In this document: positions 43,391 to 51,981 of the stretch, one piece after another
How the letters are laid out: each line of letters opens with the position of its first letter
Position numbering within the stretch: the first letter of the stretch is position 1
Assembly (NCBI GenBank): GCA_934621505.1
Contig: CAKTUU010000008.1
Location: 1-64,000 of the forward strand
Reading direction: 5' to 3'
Length of the DNA stretch: 64,000 nucleotides
Source: an uncultured Clostridia bacterium
GTDB taxonomy: Bacteria; Bacillota; Clostridia; Christensenellales; Aristaeellaceae
Program-made: the position numbers and the translations under genes
Notes under the pieces: generated by a model
Database searches by the model: none
Seen by the model: only the letters and a program-made list of their open reading frames with translations
What the model was told of the DNA's origin: nothing

Positions 43391-44443
43391 TTACAGCGCG
43401 TTGATCAGCTCATAGGTTTCACGGTCAAAATGCTTCTTCATCAGCAGCGCGTCGGCAATGGGCATGTTAAATACGCGGCCGTGGCGAATGCCGATGGCCT
43501 GGTTGGTAATGCCCCGATTCAGCAGCTGCACGGCCAGATGACCCGCCTCAAAGGCAAAGGCGCTGTCCTGAGCGGTGGGCTGGGCGCCGCGCTGGGTATA
43601 GCCAATCACGGTGGCGCGCACCTCGCTGCCGTTGCACTTGCGCTTCAGGATGCTGGCGACCCGCTCCGCGGTGATGGGCTCGCCGTCGTAAATCTTCTTG
43701 CCGTGGTCGTTCAGGAACTTGCGCCAGTCAAAGGCTTTCATGTTGTCCCAGCTGTTTTCGCTCATCACCAGAGTGGCGCGGGTGTTGCCCTTGGCAATCA
43801 GGCTGTTCAGGCGGGTTGCCAGCGCGTCCATGTCCCATTCCATTTCCGGCACAACCACCATTTCAGCACCGGTGGCCATGGCGGTTTTCATGGCGATGTC
43901 GCCGCAGTGGCGGCCCATCACCTGCACCACGGCAGGCCGGTCGTGGCTGCGGCTGGTAGCACGGATGGAGCGAACCGCCTCCACGCACACGTTCACAGCC
44001 GTGTCAAAGCCCAAGGTGGACTCGGTATAACCCAGGTCGTTATCGATGGTGCCGGGAATGCCCACGCAGGGAATGCCCAGCTCGCACAGCTTCATAGCGC
44101 CGGTAAAGCTGCCGTCGCCGCCTATCACCACCAGAGCGTCAATGCCGATTTCCCGCAGGTTGGCGGCCGCCTTGCGGCGCACCTCCGGGTCCTTAAACTC
44201 GTCGCAGCGGGCGGTACGCAAAAAGGTGCCGCGCTGGTCGGCAATATCCAGCACCGTTTCCAGGTCCAGTACGTCCAGGTCGTCCTCGGGCTTTTCGCTC
44301 AGGCCCAGCAGGCCGTTGTAGCCGCGCTTGATGCCCCACAGCTCAATCCCGTGCATAGCGGCGCAGCGTGCCACGCTGACCACCGCAGCGTTCATACCGG
44401 GGGCGTCGCCGCCGCTGGTCAAAATACCAATCTTCTTGATCAT
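43391..44443 (-). CDS. pfkA: 6-phosphofructokinase (ATP-dependent)
   Basis: Phosphorylates fructose 6-phosphate, the committed step of glycolysis. The 350-residue protein has SGGDAPGMNAA, the ATP-site GGDGS (108-112, Gly at the position that is Asp in pyrophosphate-dependent enzymes) and the catalytic PGTIDNDL. ATG 44443 follows AAGGAG; an in-frame extension upstream has no family similarity. It is slightly longer than the usual 320 residues. Confidence 0.95.
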   Translation of the reverse strand: MIKKIGILTSGGDAPGMNAAVVSVARCAAMHGIELWGIKRGYNGLLGLSEKPEDDLDVLDLETVLDIADQRGTFLRTARCDEFKDPEVRRKAAANLREIGIDALVVIGGDGSFTGAMKLCELGIPCVGIPGTIDNDLGYTESTLGFDTAVNVCVEAVRSIRATSRSHDRPAVVQVMGRHCGDIAMKTAMATGAEMVVVPEMEWDMDALATRLNSLIAKGNTRATLVMSENSWDNMKAFDWRKFLNDHGKKIYDGEPITAERVASILKRKCNGSEVRATVIGYTQRGAQPTAQDSAFAFEAGHLAVQLLNRGITNQAIGIRHGRVFNMPIADALLMKKHFDRETYELINAL

Positions 44444-44492
44444 AACGATCACTCCTTCATCCGCTTTGCGCGGGTCAAAATTCCGCTTTGTC

Positions 44493-44498
44493 AGTATA
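44493..44498 (-). promoter_or_regulatory. Extended -10 promoter of pfkA
   Basis: TGGTATACT on the minus strand (hexamer 44493-44498) forms an extended -10; no good -35 is seen. Confidence 0.6.
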
Positions 44499-44546
44499 CC
44501 ACAGGTTTTGGAAAACGAAAAGTCCAAAACCCGGCTGCCTTTTCCC

Positions 44547-45458
44547 TTATTTTTCACCCCTGGGCTGGCGGCGGTGCTTTTCATCCGTGCCCACATGCTT
44601 CAGGTAGGCGGTGGGGCTCATGCCCACCACCCGCTTAAACTGCTTGGAAAAATGGTAGGGATCCGGCATGCCGATTTCCACGCCGGTCTGGCGCACGCTG
44701 ACGCCCTCCCGCAGCAGGGTTTTGGCCCGCTCCATCTTTAAAAATTGCAGATAGGCCAGGGGCGGAATGCCCAATTCCGCCGTAAAGCGCTTGCGGAAGG
44801 TTTCCACCGGCATACGGCTGATGGCCGCCATATCGCTCAGGCTGAAGGAATCCCGGTAGCGGCAGGCGCGCAGGGTGTCCACCACCCGGGCGATTTCATG
44901 GCTGAGGGTTACGCTGGTGGCCACGCTCTGGCCGGAGTGCATGGCGATCAGCCCCCACATCAGCTGCTGCAACTGGAAGCTGGCGTTGCCGGTGCCCGTG
45001 TGGCGCACCAGCACCTGCACAATCTGCCGAATCAGCCCCACCATGCTGGGCAAAACGCCCTGCTTGGCGGGAATGGTATTCAGCGCGTTCATCTGCTGCA
45101 TAAACTCGTTGGTCAGCGGGCCGTCCAGAGTAAACCACAAAAGCCGCGCGTCCCTGGCTTTTTCCAGCACGCAGCCGTCCGTCTGCGGGGGTACGACCAT
45201 GCATTCGCCCTCGTTCATGCCCATTTCCAGCGTGTGGCTGGTAAACACCAGGCTGCCGCTTTCCACCACCAGCCACAGGGGCGACTCGCAGCTGGACAGG
45301 CGGTAGCTTTCCTGCAGCAAAATGGCGCTGCCAGCGGACGCAATCCATACGCCGCTTTTTTCAATCAGCGGCGCGGGCACATGGGTACCTTGGACAAACA
45401 CGCCGGGATCCGCGTTTTCCCCGGCGGCCGTATGAGGAACAAAGGTCACACAAGACAT
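44547..45458 (-). CDS. AraC family transcriptional regulator
   Basis: A 303-residue regulator with an N-terminal cupin-like sensor (GENADPGVFVQGTHVPAPL to about residue 150) and a C-terminal double helix-turn-helix (SLSDMAAISRMPVETFRKRFTAELG and RQTGVEIGMPDPYHFSKQFKRVVGMSPTAYL). ATG 45458 has GGAGG at good spacing; an upstream ATG does not. Sugar-sensing is usual for this layout, but no catabolic target lies next to it. Confidence 0.9.
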   Translation of the reverse strand: MSCVTFVPHTAAGENADPGVFVQGTHVPAPLIEKSGVWIASAGSAILLQESYRLSSCESPLWLVVESGSLVFTSHTLEMGMNEGECMVVPPQTDGCVLEKARDARLLWFTLDGPLTNEFMQQMNALNTIPAKQGVLPSMVGLIRQIVQVLVRHTGTGNASFQLQQLMWGLIAMHSGQSVATSVTLSHEIARVVDTLRACRYRDSFSLSDMAAISRMPVETFRKRFTAELGIPPLAYLQFLKMERAKTLLREGVSVRQTGVEIGMPDPYHFSKQFKRVVGMSPTAYLKHVGTDEKHRRQPRGEK

Positions 45459-45499
45459 AAAAATGAGCCTCCGTAGACAAATGTTGAATGAACGCAACC

Positions 45500-45528
45500 A
45501 TTTTAGAAAAAATGTCGCAGGCTGTCAA
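45500..45528 (-). promoter_or_regulatory. Promoter of the araC-type gene
   Basis: Minus strand TTGACA (45523-45528), 17 bases, TAAAAT (45500-45505). Confidence 0.85.
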
Positions 45529-45540
45529 GAGGGTTTTGTG

Positions 45541-45592
45541 AAAAAAGCAGACGACCGCGACCAATTCTTCTATCGCCGGTCGCGGCCGTCTG
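45541..45592 (-). terminator. Terminator of the metallophosphoesterase gene
   Basis: Stem CAGACGGCCGCGACC / GGTCGCGGTCGTCTG (45548-45592, one G-U pair, 15-base loop), followed on the minus strand by CTTTTTT. Confidence 0.87.
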
Positions 45593-45682
45593 GCTCTTTT
45601 GTTGGTTGGCAAGGTTTTTCGTTGTTTGAAAGAAATGTAAAATAAGGCGAATATGCCATGCTAAACATCCATAGTCCGCCGC

Positions 45683-46570
45683 TCAGCGGCTTTTCAGGGT
45701 AATCAGGTGAATTTGGGGCCGGGCAAACAGGCGCACCGGCAGCCCCGTTACCCCAACGCCGTTGGATACCAGCACCGCCGCCCGGCTTTCCTCCAGCCAT
45801 CCGGACAGATACCGGCTGCCCGCCTTGGGCATAAGCCCGGCAAAGGGGGTATGCCCAAACAGGTTCACCTGTCCCCCATGGGTGTGCCCAAACAGCGCCA
45901 GATCAAACCAGTGGTTGTTGCCATCCCCGGCCTTGGCCGCCAGCACGTCCGGCATCAAGTCCGGCGAATGCCCAGCCAGAATCACAAAATCCCCGCTGTT
46001 TACCTGGCTGGCCACCGCCTCCACATCCGGCGTGCCCTCGTTGATATCGTCCACCCCGGCGATATACACATAGCTTTGCCCCACTTTGACCCGGGTTACA
46101 TAATTCACCAGAGGAACGCAGCCCGTCTCCTTCATGGCGGCGGACAGCAGGTTCAGGTTGCTTTCCGGCTCGGTACGGTCGCAGTCGCCCAACACCCCAA
46201 ACACGCCAAGCCGGGCATGAAAGCGGGGCGCGTTGCGGAAAAATTCAATGGCGCCGTCACTGTCCTGGGCGTAATCGCCCCCAAGGATAATCAAATCCGG
46301 GCTAAGGTTATTGATGGTATTTACCAGTTCGTTGACCCGGCTCTGGCTGAAAAACGGCCCCTGATGAATATCGCTGGCAAAAACAATTTTTAAATTGCGC
46401 AGGTTGGCAGGCAGCCCGCTGACGTACAGGGTATGCTCCTCCACCGTCAGCATGCGGGGCTCCGCAAAGGGGTAGGCAATCAGCGCCAGCGCCAGCAGCA
46501 TCCACATCAGCCAGCGCAGCTGGAAATGCCGCCGCTGCGGCCTGCGGTATTTGTACTGATAGCGCGCCAT
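45683..46570 (-). CDS. Membrane-anchored metallophosphoesterase (YkuE-like)
   Basis: A 295-residue calcineurin-type phosphoesterase with an N-terminal membrane helix (RWLMWMLLALALIAYPFA) so that the enzyme faces outward. Metal motifs are ASDIHQG, LGGDY, GHSPDL and FGHTHGGQ. The usual GNHD motif reads GDCD here, replacing both the metal-ligand Asn and the catalytic His. ATG 46570 follows AAAGGAGG. Relatives cleave nucleotide or lipid phosphodiesters; the substrate here is unknown. Confidence 0.88.
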   Translation of the reverse strand: MARYQYKYRRPQRRHFQLRWLMWMLLALALIAYPFAEPRMLTVEEHTLYVSGLPANLRNLKIVFASDIHQGPFFSQSRVNELVNTINNLSPDLIILGGDYAQDSDGAIEFFRNAPRFHARLGVFGVLGDCDRTEPESNLNLLSAAMKETGCVPLVNYVTRVKVGQSYVYIAGVDDINEGTPDVEAVASQVNSGDFVILAGHSPDLMPDVLAAKAGDGNNHWFDLALFGHTHGGQVNLFGHTPFAGLMPKAGSRYLSGWLEESRAAVLVSNGVGVTGLPVRLFARPQIHLITLKSR

Positions 46571-46591
46571 GGCAAGTCCTCCTTTGCCGGT

Positions 46592-46639
46592 TTGACACAT
46601 TTCGCCATTCATTGTACACTGTGGAAATCACGTTGGCAA
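46592..46639. promoter_or_regulatory. Divergent overlapping promoters
   Basis: Plus strand: TTGACA (46592-46597), 17 bases, TACACT (46615-46620), for the flavin reductase. Minus strand: TTGCCA (46634-46639), 17 bases, TACAAT (46611-46616), for the phosphoesterase. The two -10 boxes overlap, so the genes cannot be fired at the same moment from one template. Confidence 0.78.
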
Positions 46640-46654
46640 GAGGGGGAACCGTTC

Positions 46655-47275
46655 ATGGAAGAAAATACCTTTCGTCAAATTGGGCCCACCACCTATTTGT
46701 GCCCCATCCCGGCGGTTATGCTGGGATGCGCCAATCCGGACAAGGGCATTGCCCCCAACCTGATTACCGTGGCCTGGACAGGCGTGGTCTGCTCCAAGCC
46801 GCCCATGGTGTCCGTCAGCATCCGCAAGGAGCGCTACAGCCATGATATCATTCAGGAAACCGGCGAATTTACCCTGAACCTGGTGGGCCGTTCCCTGTGT
46901 AAGGCCATGGATTTCTGCGGGGTGAAGGGCGGACGGGACGTGGATAAATTCGCCGCCATGAACCTGATCCCCATGGCTGCGCCCGGTCTGACCGCCGCCC
47001 CCGCCGTGGCCCAGGCCCCCGCGTTTTTAAGCTGCAAGCTGCATTCCGTTACGGAACTGGGCAGCCACGACCTTTTCCTGGCCCGGGTGGTACAGGTAAG
47101 CGTGCAGGACCGTTACTTCCGCCCGGACGGTTCCATTGACGAGGACGCCATGGAGCTGGTCAGCTACATTCACGGCAAGTACCATGCCACCGGAGAGGCG
47201 CTGGGCTTTTTCGGCTATTCGCTGGCGTCGCCTCAGGCGCTGCGCCGCCGGGGCTTTGGGGAGGAACGCAAATGA
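46655..47275 (+). CDS. Flavin reductase-like domain protein
   Basis: A 206-residue FMN-binding split-barrel protein. Typical features are GIAPNLITVAWTGVVCSKPPMVSVSIRKER near the N-terminus and FTLNLVGRSLCKAMDFCG. Relatives reduce flavins with NAD(P)H or act as flavoredoxins. ATG 46655 follows AGAGGGGG. Its stop overlaps the HAD start (ATGA), so the two are translationally coupled. Confidence 0.88.
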   Translation: MEENTFRQIGPTTYLCPIPAVMLGCANPDKGIAPNLITVAWTGVVCSKPPMVSVSIRKERYSHDIIQETGEFTLNLVGRSLCKAMDFCGVKGGRDVDKFAAMNLIPMAAPGLTAAPAVAQAPAFLSCKLHSVTELGSHDLFLARVVQVSVQDRYFRPDGSIDEDAMELVSYIHGKYHATGEALGFFGYSLASPQALRRRGFGEERK

Positions 47276-47970
47276 AATACCGGGTGCTTTTATCCGACGC
47301 GGACAATACCCTGTTTGACTTTGACCGGGGCGAAAGGCAGGCCATCCGCCAGACCTTTCAGTCCTTTGGCATACCGGATACGGACGAAAACAGCCGCCTC
47401 TACGCCCGGCATAACCTGCGGCAGTGGAAGCGGCTGGAGGCGGGTGAAACCACCCAGGACCGGTTAACCGTGGAACGGTTTGAAACGTTTTTGCAGGAGA
47501 TTGATTCGACGGCAGACGCTGCGGCCATGAGCGTTTTCTATGAGCGCCTCCTGATGGAGCAGCGCTTTCTTATGCCGGGAGCGCCGGCGTTTTGCCGTCA
47601 GGTCAGCGCCGCCATGCCCATTTATCTGGTGACCAACGGCATTGCCCGGGTGCAGCACAGCCGCTTTGACAGCAGCGAATTGCGGCCCTATTTTACCCAA
47701 ATCCTCATCAGTGAGGAAGTGGGCTTTGCCAAGCCGGACCCCCGCATGCTGTGGCAGGCCTTACAGCTGGCGGGCGTACAGCCCCAGCAGGCCGTCCTGC
47801 TGGGCGACAGCGTCAGCGCCGATATTCAGGCAGCCCGCAGCGCTGGCATCGACAGCATTCTGCTGACCGCCGCCCCGGACGATACCCAGGGGGCCACCTA
47901 TGCCGTGCAAACCCTGGAGCAGGCCCAGCGCCTTATTTTGCAGGACCAGCCTGCGGCAGCTGGGCAATGA
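47272..47970 (+). CDS. HAD hydrolase, YjjG-like nucleotidase
   Basis: A 232-residue HAD phosphatase with nucleophile and acid D9 and D11 (SDADNTLFDF), motif II LVTNG, motif III Lys in GFAKPDPRM, and motif IV GDSVSAD. The cap (about 18-95) and sequence resemble YjjG, which removes phosphate from damaged pyrimidine nucleotides. Its last 38 bases overlap the convergent DMT transporter gene. Confidence 0.88.
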   Translation: MKYRVLLSDADNTLFDFDRGERQAIRQTFQSFGIPDTDENSRLYARHNLRQWKRLEAGETTQDRLTVERFETFLQEIDSTADAAAMSVFYERLLMEQRFLMPGAPAFCRQVSAAMPIYLVTNGIARVQHSRFDSSELRPYFTQILISEEVGFAKPDPRMLWQALQLAGVQPQQAVLLGDSVSADIQAARSAGIDSILLTAAPDDTQGATYAVQTLEQAQRLILQDQPAAAGQ

Positions 47971-48865
47971 CAATGCCCGCCATCATCAGCGCGCAGCCCG
48001 CAAGCTCCCGGCCGGACAGGGTATCCCCCAGAATGACCCAGCCCGCCAGCACGGCGAACACGCTTTCCAGCGACATCACCAAAGAGGCCACCGTTGGGTC
48101 CGCGTCCCGCTGGCCGATGATTTGCAGGGTGTAACCCACGGCGCAGCTCATCACGCCCGCATACAGAACGGGCATCCACGCAGCCTGAATGGCCTGCCAG
48201 GAGGGCTTTTCCCAAATGGCGGAGCACAGCAGGCAAAGCAGCGCGCCGGTGAAAAATTGCAGGCAGCTCATTTTTACGCAGTCCGACTGGGTGGAAAAGT
48301 GATCCACCACCAAAATATGGGCCATAAAGGCCAGAGCGCTGAGCATCAGCATGCCGTCGCCGGGATCAAGGGTCAGGCTGCCCTGTATACACAGCAGGTA
48401 CAGCCCCGCCACGCACAGCGCCACCGCCAGCCATACCGCCCTGCCCGGCCGTTTGCCAAACAGAAGGCCCGCCACGGGCACCAGTACAATATACAGTGCG
48501 GTAATAAAGCCCGCCTTGCCCGCGGCCGTTCCCATGGTAATGCCTGTCTGCTGAAGCACGCTGCCCATGGTAAGCGTCAGGCCGCAGGCAGCGCCGCCCA
48601 GAAGCAAGCGTTTACGCTGGTACGCCGTCATTTGCCGAAACGGCACGCCGGAACCTGTACCGGCAGCATCCGCCGTGCCGTTTTTCACAGCCCGGCGGTC
48701 CATCACAGCCACCACCGGCAGCAGCGCCACGGCGGCCAGCAGCATGCGGGTCCCGTTAAACGAAAACGGCCCCAGCGCGTCGGCGGCCACGTTCTGGGCC
48801 ACAAAACCCATGCCCCACACCATGGCCGTAATCAGCAAAAGCAGCGTCGCGGTACGCTTTTTCAT
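47933..48865 (-). CDS. EamA (DMT) family transporter
   Basis: A 310-residue transporter with ten predicted helices in two EamA repeats (GMGFVAQNVAADALGPFSFNGTRM and SLESVFAVLAGWVILGDTLSGRELAG). Substrates of the family are metabolites such as amino acids or drugs. AAGGATG precedes ATG 48865. It converges on and overlaps the HAD gene. Confidence 0.9.
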   Translation of the reverse strand: MKKRTATLLLLITAMVWGMGFVAQNVAADALGPFSFNGTRMLLAAVALLPVVAVMDRRAVKNGTADAAGTGSGVPFRQMTAYQRKRLLLGGAACGLTLTMGSVLQQTGITMGTAAGKAGFITALYIVLVPVAGLLFGKRPGRAVWLAVALCVAGLYLLCIQGSLTLDPGDGMLMLSALAFMAHILVVDHFSTQSDCVKMSCLQFFTGALLCLLCSAIWEKPSWQAIQAAWMPVLYAGVMSCAVGYTLQIIGQRDADPTVASLVMSLESVFAVLAGWVILGDTLSGRELAGCALMMAGIVIAQLPQAGPAK

Positions 48866-48903
48866 TCCAGCATCATCCTTCCCAATTCCATTTCACACGG
48901 GCT

Positions 48904-48909
48904 ATCATA
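48904..48909 (-). promoter_or_regulatory. Extended -10 promoter of the DMT transporter
   Basis: TGGTATGAT on the minus strand (hexamer 48904-48909); no consensus -35. Confidence 0.55.
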
Positions 48910-48954
48910 CCACGCGCCCGGCCGTTTGGCTTGTCTTTTTTGCGATTTTTCGTC

Positions 48955-48980
48955 AAAAAAGCCGAAGCATCCGCTTCGGC
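48955..48980 (-). terminator. Terminator of the ugd/GT-C operon
   Basis: Perfect 8-base stem GCCGAAGC / GCTTCGGC (48961-48980, loop ATCC/GGAT), followed on the minus strand by TTTTTT. Confidence 0.9.
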
Positions 48981-49013
48981 ACCAGGTTGTCAAAAAACTC
49001 ACCAAACAGTGCG

Positions 49014-50633
49014 TTACCGTTCCTCCACCACCTGCGCATGATCCGGCAGCCCGGTTCGGTCGGCGCCCGGCAGCAGATACACCACATCCGTCCCATCATC
49101 TACCGGCCCGCCGATGTATACGCTCATTTGCGCCGTTTGAAACACATACCGTGCCATATAGGCGGCAAACGCCGGGCTTACGCCCTCCGGCAGCAGCAAA
49201 GCCGCCTGTTCCCCATCCCTCACCGGTCTTTGCTCCGCCAGGGCCTGCATTTGCACGCGCATGGGCACCTGATACGTTTCCCGGAACAGTCGGGGGATTC
49301 CCGCGCGCCAGCCGCCCCACATCATGGGCAGGACCAGCAGCAGCGCCGTCACGCTTTGCAGGCGGCCGCCTTGCCGCAGACGCCGCAGCAGCCACACGGC
49401 CCACGCTCCATACAGAAACAGCGCGCAGGTGCTGTTGTAGCGCTCATAAGCGTCCAAATTCAGCGCGCCGCCTACCGGCATGGAAAACACATACATACCC
49501 CAAAGACTCGCCAGCCAGGCTGCGTAAACCGCCAGTCCCAGAAGCGGAACCCAGCCGTCACGCCGCGCTGTCAGCCCCAGAAGCCGCAGCGTCCCATAGG
49601 TAATCGCAACCAGCAGCAAAATTTGCAGCGCTTGGTTATTCAGCGTCGCGGCGCGCTTCAGCAGTTCTTTGGCGATGGTCAACATATCCGCGTAGGATTT
49701 ATCCGCCCCGGCCAGTTTCATATTGGTCAGGGTAAATGCGTGGCGGGATATATCCGCCGCAGGAAAAGCCGTCTTGATATGAACATACCACGCGGCCCTG
49801 CACAATGCCACCGGAACCAGCGCTCCAAGGCACGAAAGCCTTTTCTGCGCCTGAAACGTCTTTTTCAGCAGCAGGGCCGCAAAAACAACGGCGGCAAAAA
49901 ACATGCCGCTGTCCTTGACCATGCACAGCATTGCCAGCGCGGCGGAAAGGCAGGTTTCTTTTCCCTTTCCGTCAGACAGCGCCGTCGCAAGAGCCCCTAT
50001 CGCCAGCGCCGCCAGCAGGTTATCCACCATCAGCGAGGCCGTGCCCTGGTATAGGGACAACCCCGCCAGCAGCACCGTACCGATACCAACCCATTTAGCA
50101 GGGTACCCCCCCCCGGTTCCATTTTCTGTAAGCGGCCACAATGCCGCCAGTACCAGCCAGGCCTGAGCCGTCAGCATCATTCCATCCCCGCCGCCCAGAA
50201 AGCGGCAGGCGTACCACAGCCAGCAGGCCGCGCCCGGCGGGTAGCTTTGAAACTGAATCAACGAATCCCCGCTGGCAGGCAGGGCATTGGTTATCAGCAT
50301 ACGCCGGACAATCATGCCCCAATGGGAAAAGTCGTCATAGGCCACCAGCAGCCCATTGCGATAGCGAAGAAACAGCGCCAGACACAGCAGGGCAAACAGC
50401 GCCATATCCCAGTGCAGCAGCGCCTGGTCCCGGCAACGCAGCATCCAAATCAGCAGCGCAAGGCCAACGCCCGCAAGCGCATACCCTCCCCAGGCCAGCC
50501 ATCCGCACAAGGACAGAGCAAACACGCCCAGCCCCAGCACGCTTATGGCGGCCAGCGGCGCGAATGTCCGTCTGCCACGGGATGCAAAGAACCACAGGTA
50601 GCCGGTTATCGATAGCAGCCATGCCAGCCCCAC
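49014..50633 (-). CDS. Polytopic membrane protein, GT-C-like, probable envelope polysaccharide role
   Basis: A 539-residue protein with about twelve membrane helices and a short soluble C-terminus. An external acidic segment (VAYDDFSHWGMIVRRMLI, about residue 97) is typical of GT-C enzymes and related polysaccharide polymerases, where Asp acts in catalysis. Start is GTG 50633, seven bases after the ugd stop (AAGGAT and AGAGG upstream). Co-transcription with ugd suggests a uronic-acid-containing polymer. Exact function not recognised. Confidence 0.65.
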   Translation of the reverse strand: MGLAWLLSITGYLWFFASRGRRTFAPLAAISVLGLGVFALSLCGWLAWGGYALAGVGLALLIWMLRCRDQALLHWDMALFALLCLALFLRYRNGLLVAYDDFSHWGMIVRRMLITNALPASGDSLIQFQSYPPGAACWLWYACRFLGGGDGMMLTAQAWLVLAALWPLTENGTGGGYPAKWVGIGTVLLAGLSLYQGTASLMVDNLLAALAIGALATALSDGKGKETCLSAALAMLCMVKDSGMFFAAVVFAALLLKKTFQAQKRLSCLGALVPVALCRAAWYVHIKTAFPAADISRHAFTLTNMKLAGADKSYADMLTIAKELLKRAATLNNQALQILLLVAITYGTLRLLGLTARRDGWVPLLGLAVYAAWLASLWGMYVFSMPVGGALNLDAYERYNSTCALFLYGAWAVWLLRRLRQGGRLQSVTALLLVLPMMWGGWRAGIPRLFRETYQVPMRVQMQALAEQRPVRDGEQAALLLPEGVSPAFAAYMARYVFQTAQMSVYIGGPVDDGTDVVYLLPGADRTGLPDHAQVVEER

Positions 50634-50639
50634 TGCCTC

Positions 50640-51836
50640 TCAATCCTTTCGGTACAAGTCCCGGGTATACACCTTGTCCTGCACGTCCGCCAGCGCGCCG
50701 TCCATCCGGTTGGCGATAATCACATCGCATTCCTTTTTAAAGGCGGCCAAATCCCGGCTGACCCGGCTGCCAAAGAAGGTTTCCTCCCGCAGGGTGGGCT
50801 CGTACACAACCACCCGTACGCCCTTGCCCTTGATGCGCTTCATCACGCCCTGAATGCTGCTTTGGCGGAAGTTGTCGCTGCCGCTTTTCATGGTCAGGCG
50901 GTACACGCCCACCACCGGGTCCGGCTTTTGGGGAAAGCCCGCCAGCTGCAGCACCCGCTCGGCAATAAAGTCCTTGCGGGTCCGGTTGGAATCCACAATG
51001 GCGGCGATGATGTTGTTGGGCACCTTGTCATAATTGGCCAGCAGCTGCTTCGTATCCTTGGGCAGGCAGTAGCCGCCGTAGCCAAAGGACGGGTTGTTGT
51101 AGTGGCTGCCAATGCGGGGGTCCAGACACACGCCGTCAATAATCTGCCGGGTGTCCAGGCCGCGCACCTCGGCATAGGTGTCCAGTTCATTAAAGAAGCT
51201 GACCCGCAGGGCCAGGTAGGTGTTGGCAAACAGCTTGACCGCCTCCGCCTCGGTGGGGCGCATAAACAAAACGGCAATGTCCCGCGCCTGCGCGCCCTCC
51301 GTCAGCAAACCGGCAAAGGTGTGGGCCGCCTGCTCCATGGACGCGTCCCCATAGCCCACAATGATGCGGCTGGGGAACAGGTTGTCCTGCAAGGCATGCC
51401 CCTCCCGCAGAAACTCCGGGCTGAACAGCAGACGGGCCTGGGGGTGCTTTTCCTGCATACGGGCCGTAAAGCCCACGGGAATGGTGGATTTTATCACCAT
51501 CACCGCTTCCGGATGCACCCGCAGAACGGTATCGATCACCTGCTCTACCGACGAGGTGTCAAAGTAATTCTTCTGGGGGTCATAATTGGTGGGGGTGGCA
51601 ATGATAACATATTCCGCCTGCCGGTAAGCCGCCTCCCCGTCCAGGGTAGCGGTCAGGCGCAGGGGCTTTTCCTTTAGATACTGCTCAATCTCCCGGTCCT
51701 GAATGGGAGATACGCGGCGGTTCAGCATATCCACCTTTTCGGCGATCACATCCACGGCGGTCACGTCGTGGTGCTGGGATAAAAGCACCGCCAGCGACAG
51801 GCCCACATAGCCCACGCCGGCCACGGCAATCTTCAT
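50640..51836 (-). CDS. ugd: UDP-glucose 6-dehydrogenase
   Basis: Oxidises UDP-glucose to UDP-glucuronate with two NAD+. The 398-residue protein has the N-terminal Rossmann motif AGVGYVGLSLAVLLS, KSTIPVGFT, SPEFLREG, and the catalytic C257 in FGYGGYCLPKDT. Its size matches the short form (E. coli Ugd, streptococcal HasB). AAGGAGG precedes ATG 51836. First gene of an operon with a polytopic membrane protein; product probably feeds capsule or teichuronic-type polymer. Confidence 0.94.
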   Translation of the reverse strand: MKIAVAGVGYVGLSLAVLLSQHHDVTAVDVIAEKVDMLNRRVSPIQDREIEQYLKEKPLRLTATLDGEAAYRQAEYVIIATPTNYDPQKNYFDTSSVEQVIDTVLRVHPEAVMVIKSTIPVGFTARMQEKHPQARLLFSPEFLREGHALQDNLFPSRIIVGYGDASMEQAAHTFAGLLTEGAQARDIAVLFMRPTEAEAVKLFANTYLALRVSFFNELDTYAEVRGLDTRQIIDGVCLDPRIGSHYNNPSFGYGGYCLPKDTKQLLANYDKVPNNIIAAIVDSNRTRKDFIAERVLQLAGFPQKPDPVVGVYRLTMKSGSDNFRQSSIQGVMKRIKGKGVRVVVYEPTLREETFFGSRVSRDLAAFKKECDVIIANRMDGALADVQDKVYTRDLYRKD

Positions 51837-51888
51837 CGTTCAGGAGTCCTCCTTGTGCATAAATATGGAAGGAATAACCTTGATTTCT

Positions 51889-51947
51889 ATCATATCCTCT
51901 TTGTCCGCGAAAGTCAAATGGACAGGCGCTTCGGGTTATGGTATGAT
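51889..51947. promoter_or_regulatory. Divergent promoters for ugd and the GT-C gene
   Basis: Minus strand: TTGACT (51912-51917), 17 bases, TATGAT (51889-51894). Plus strand: TGGACA (51919-51924), 17 bases, TGG-TATGAT (51942-51947). The -35 boxes lie back to back, one base apart, so a single regulator could act on both. Confidence 0.78.
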
Positions 51948-51981
51948 AAGTCTGTTTTTTGACTTGATAAGGAGGACCGCC

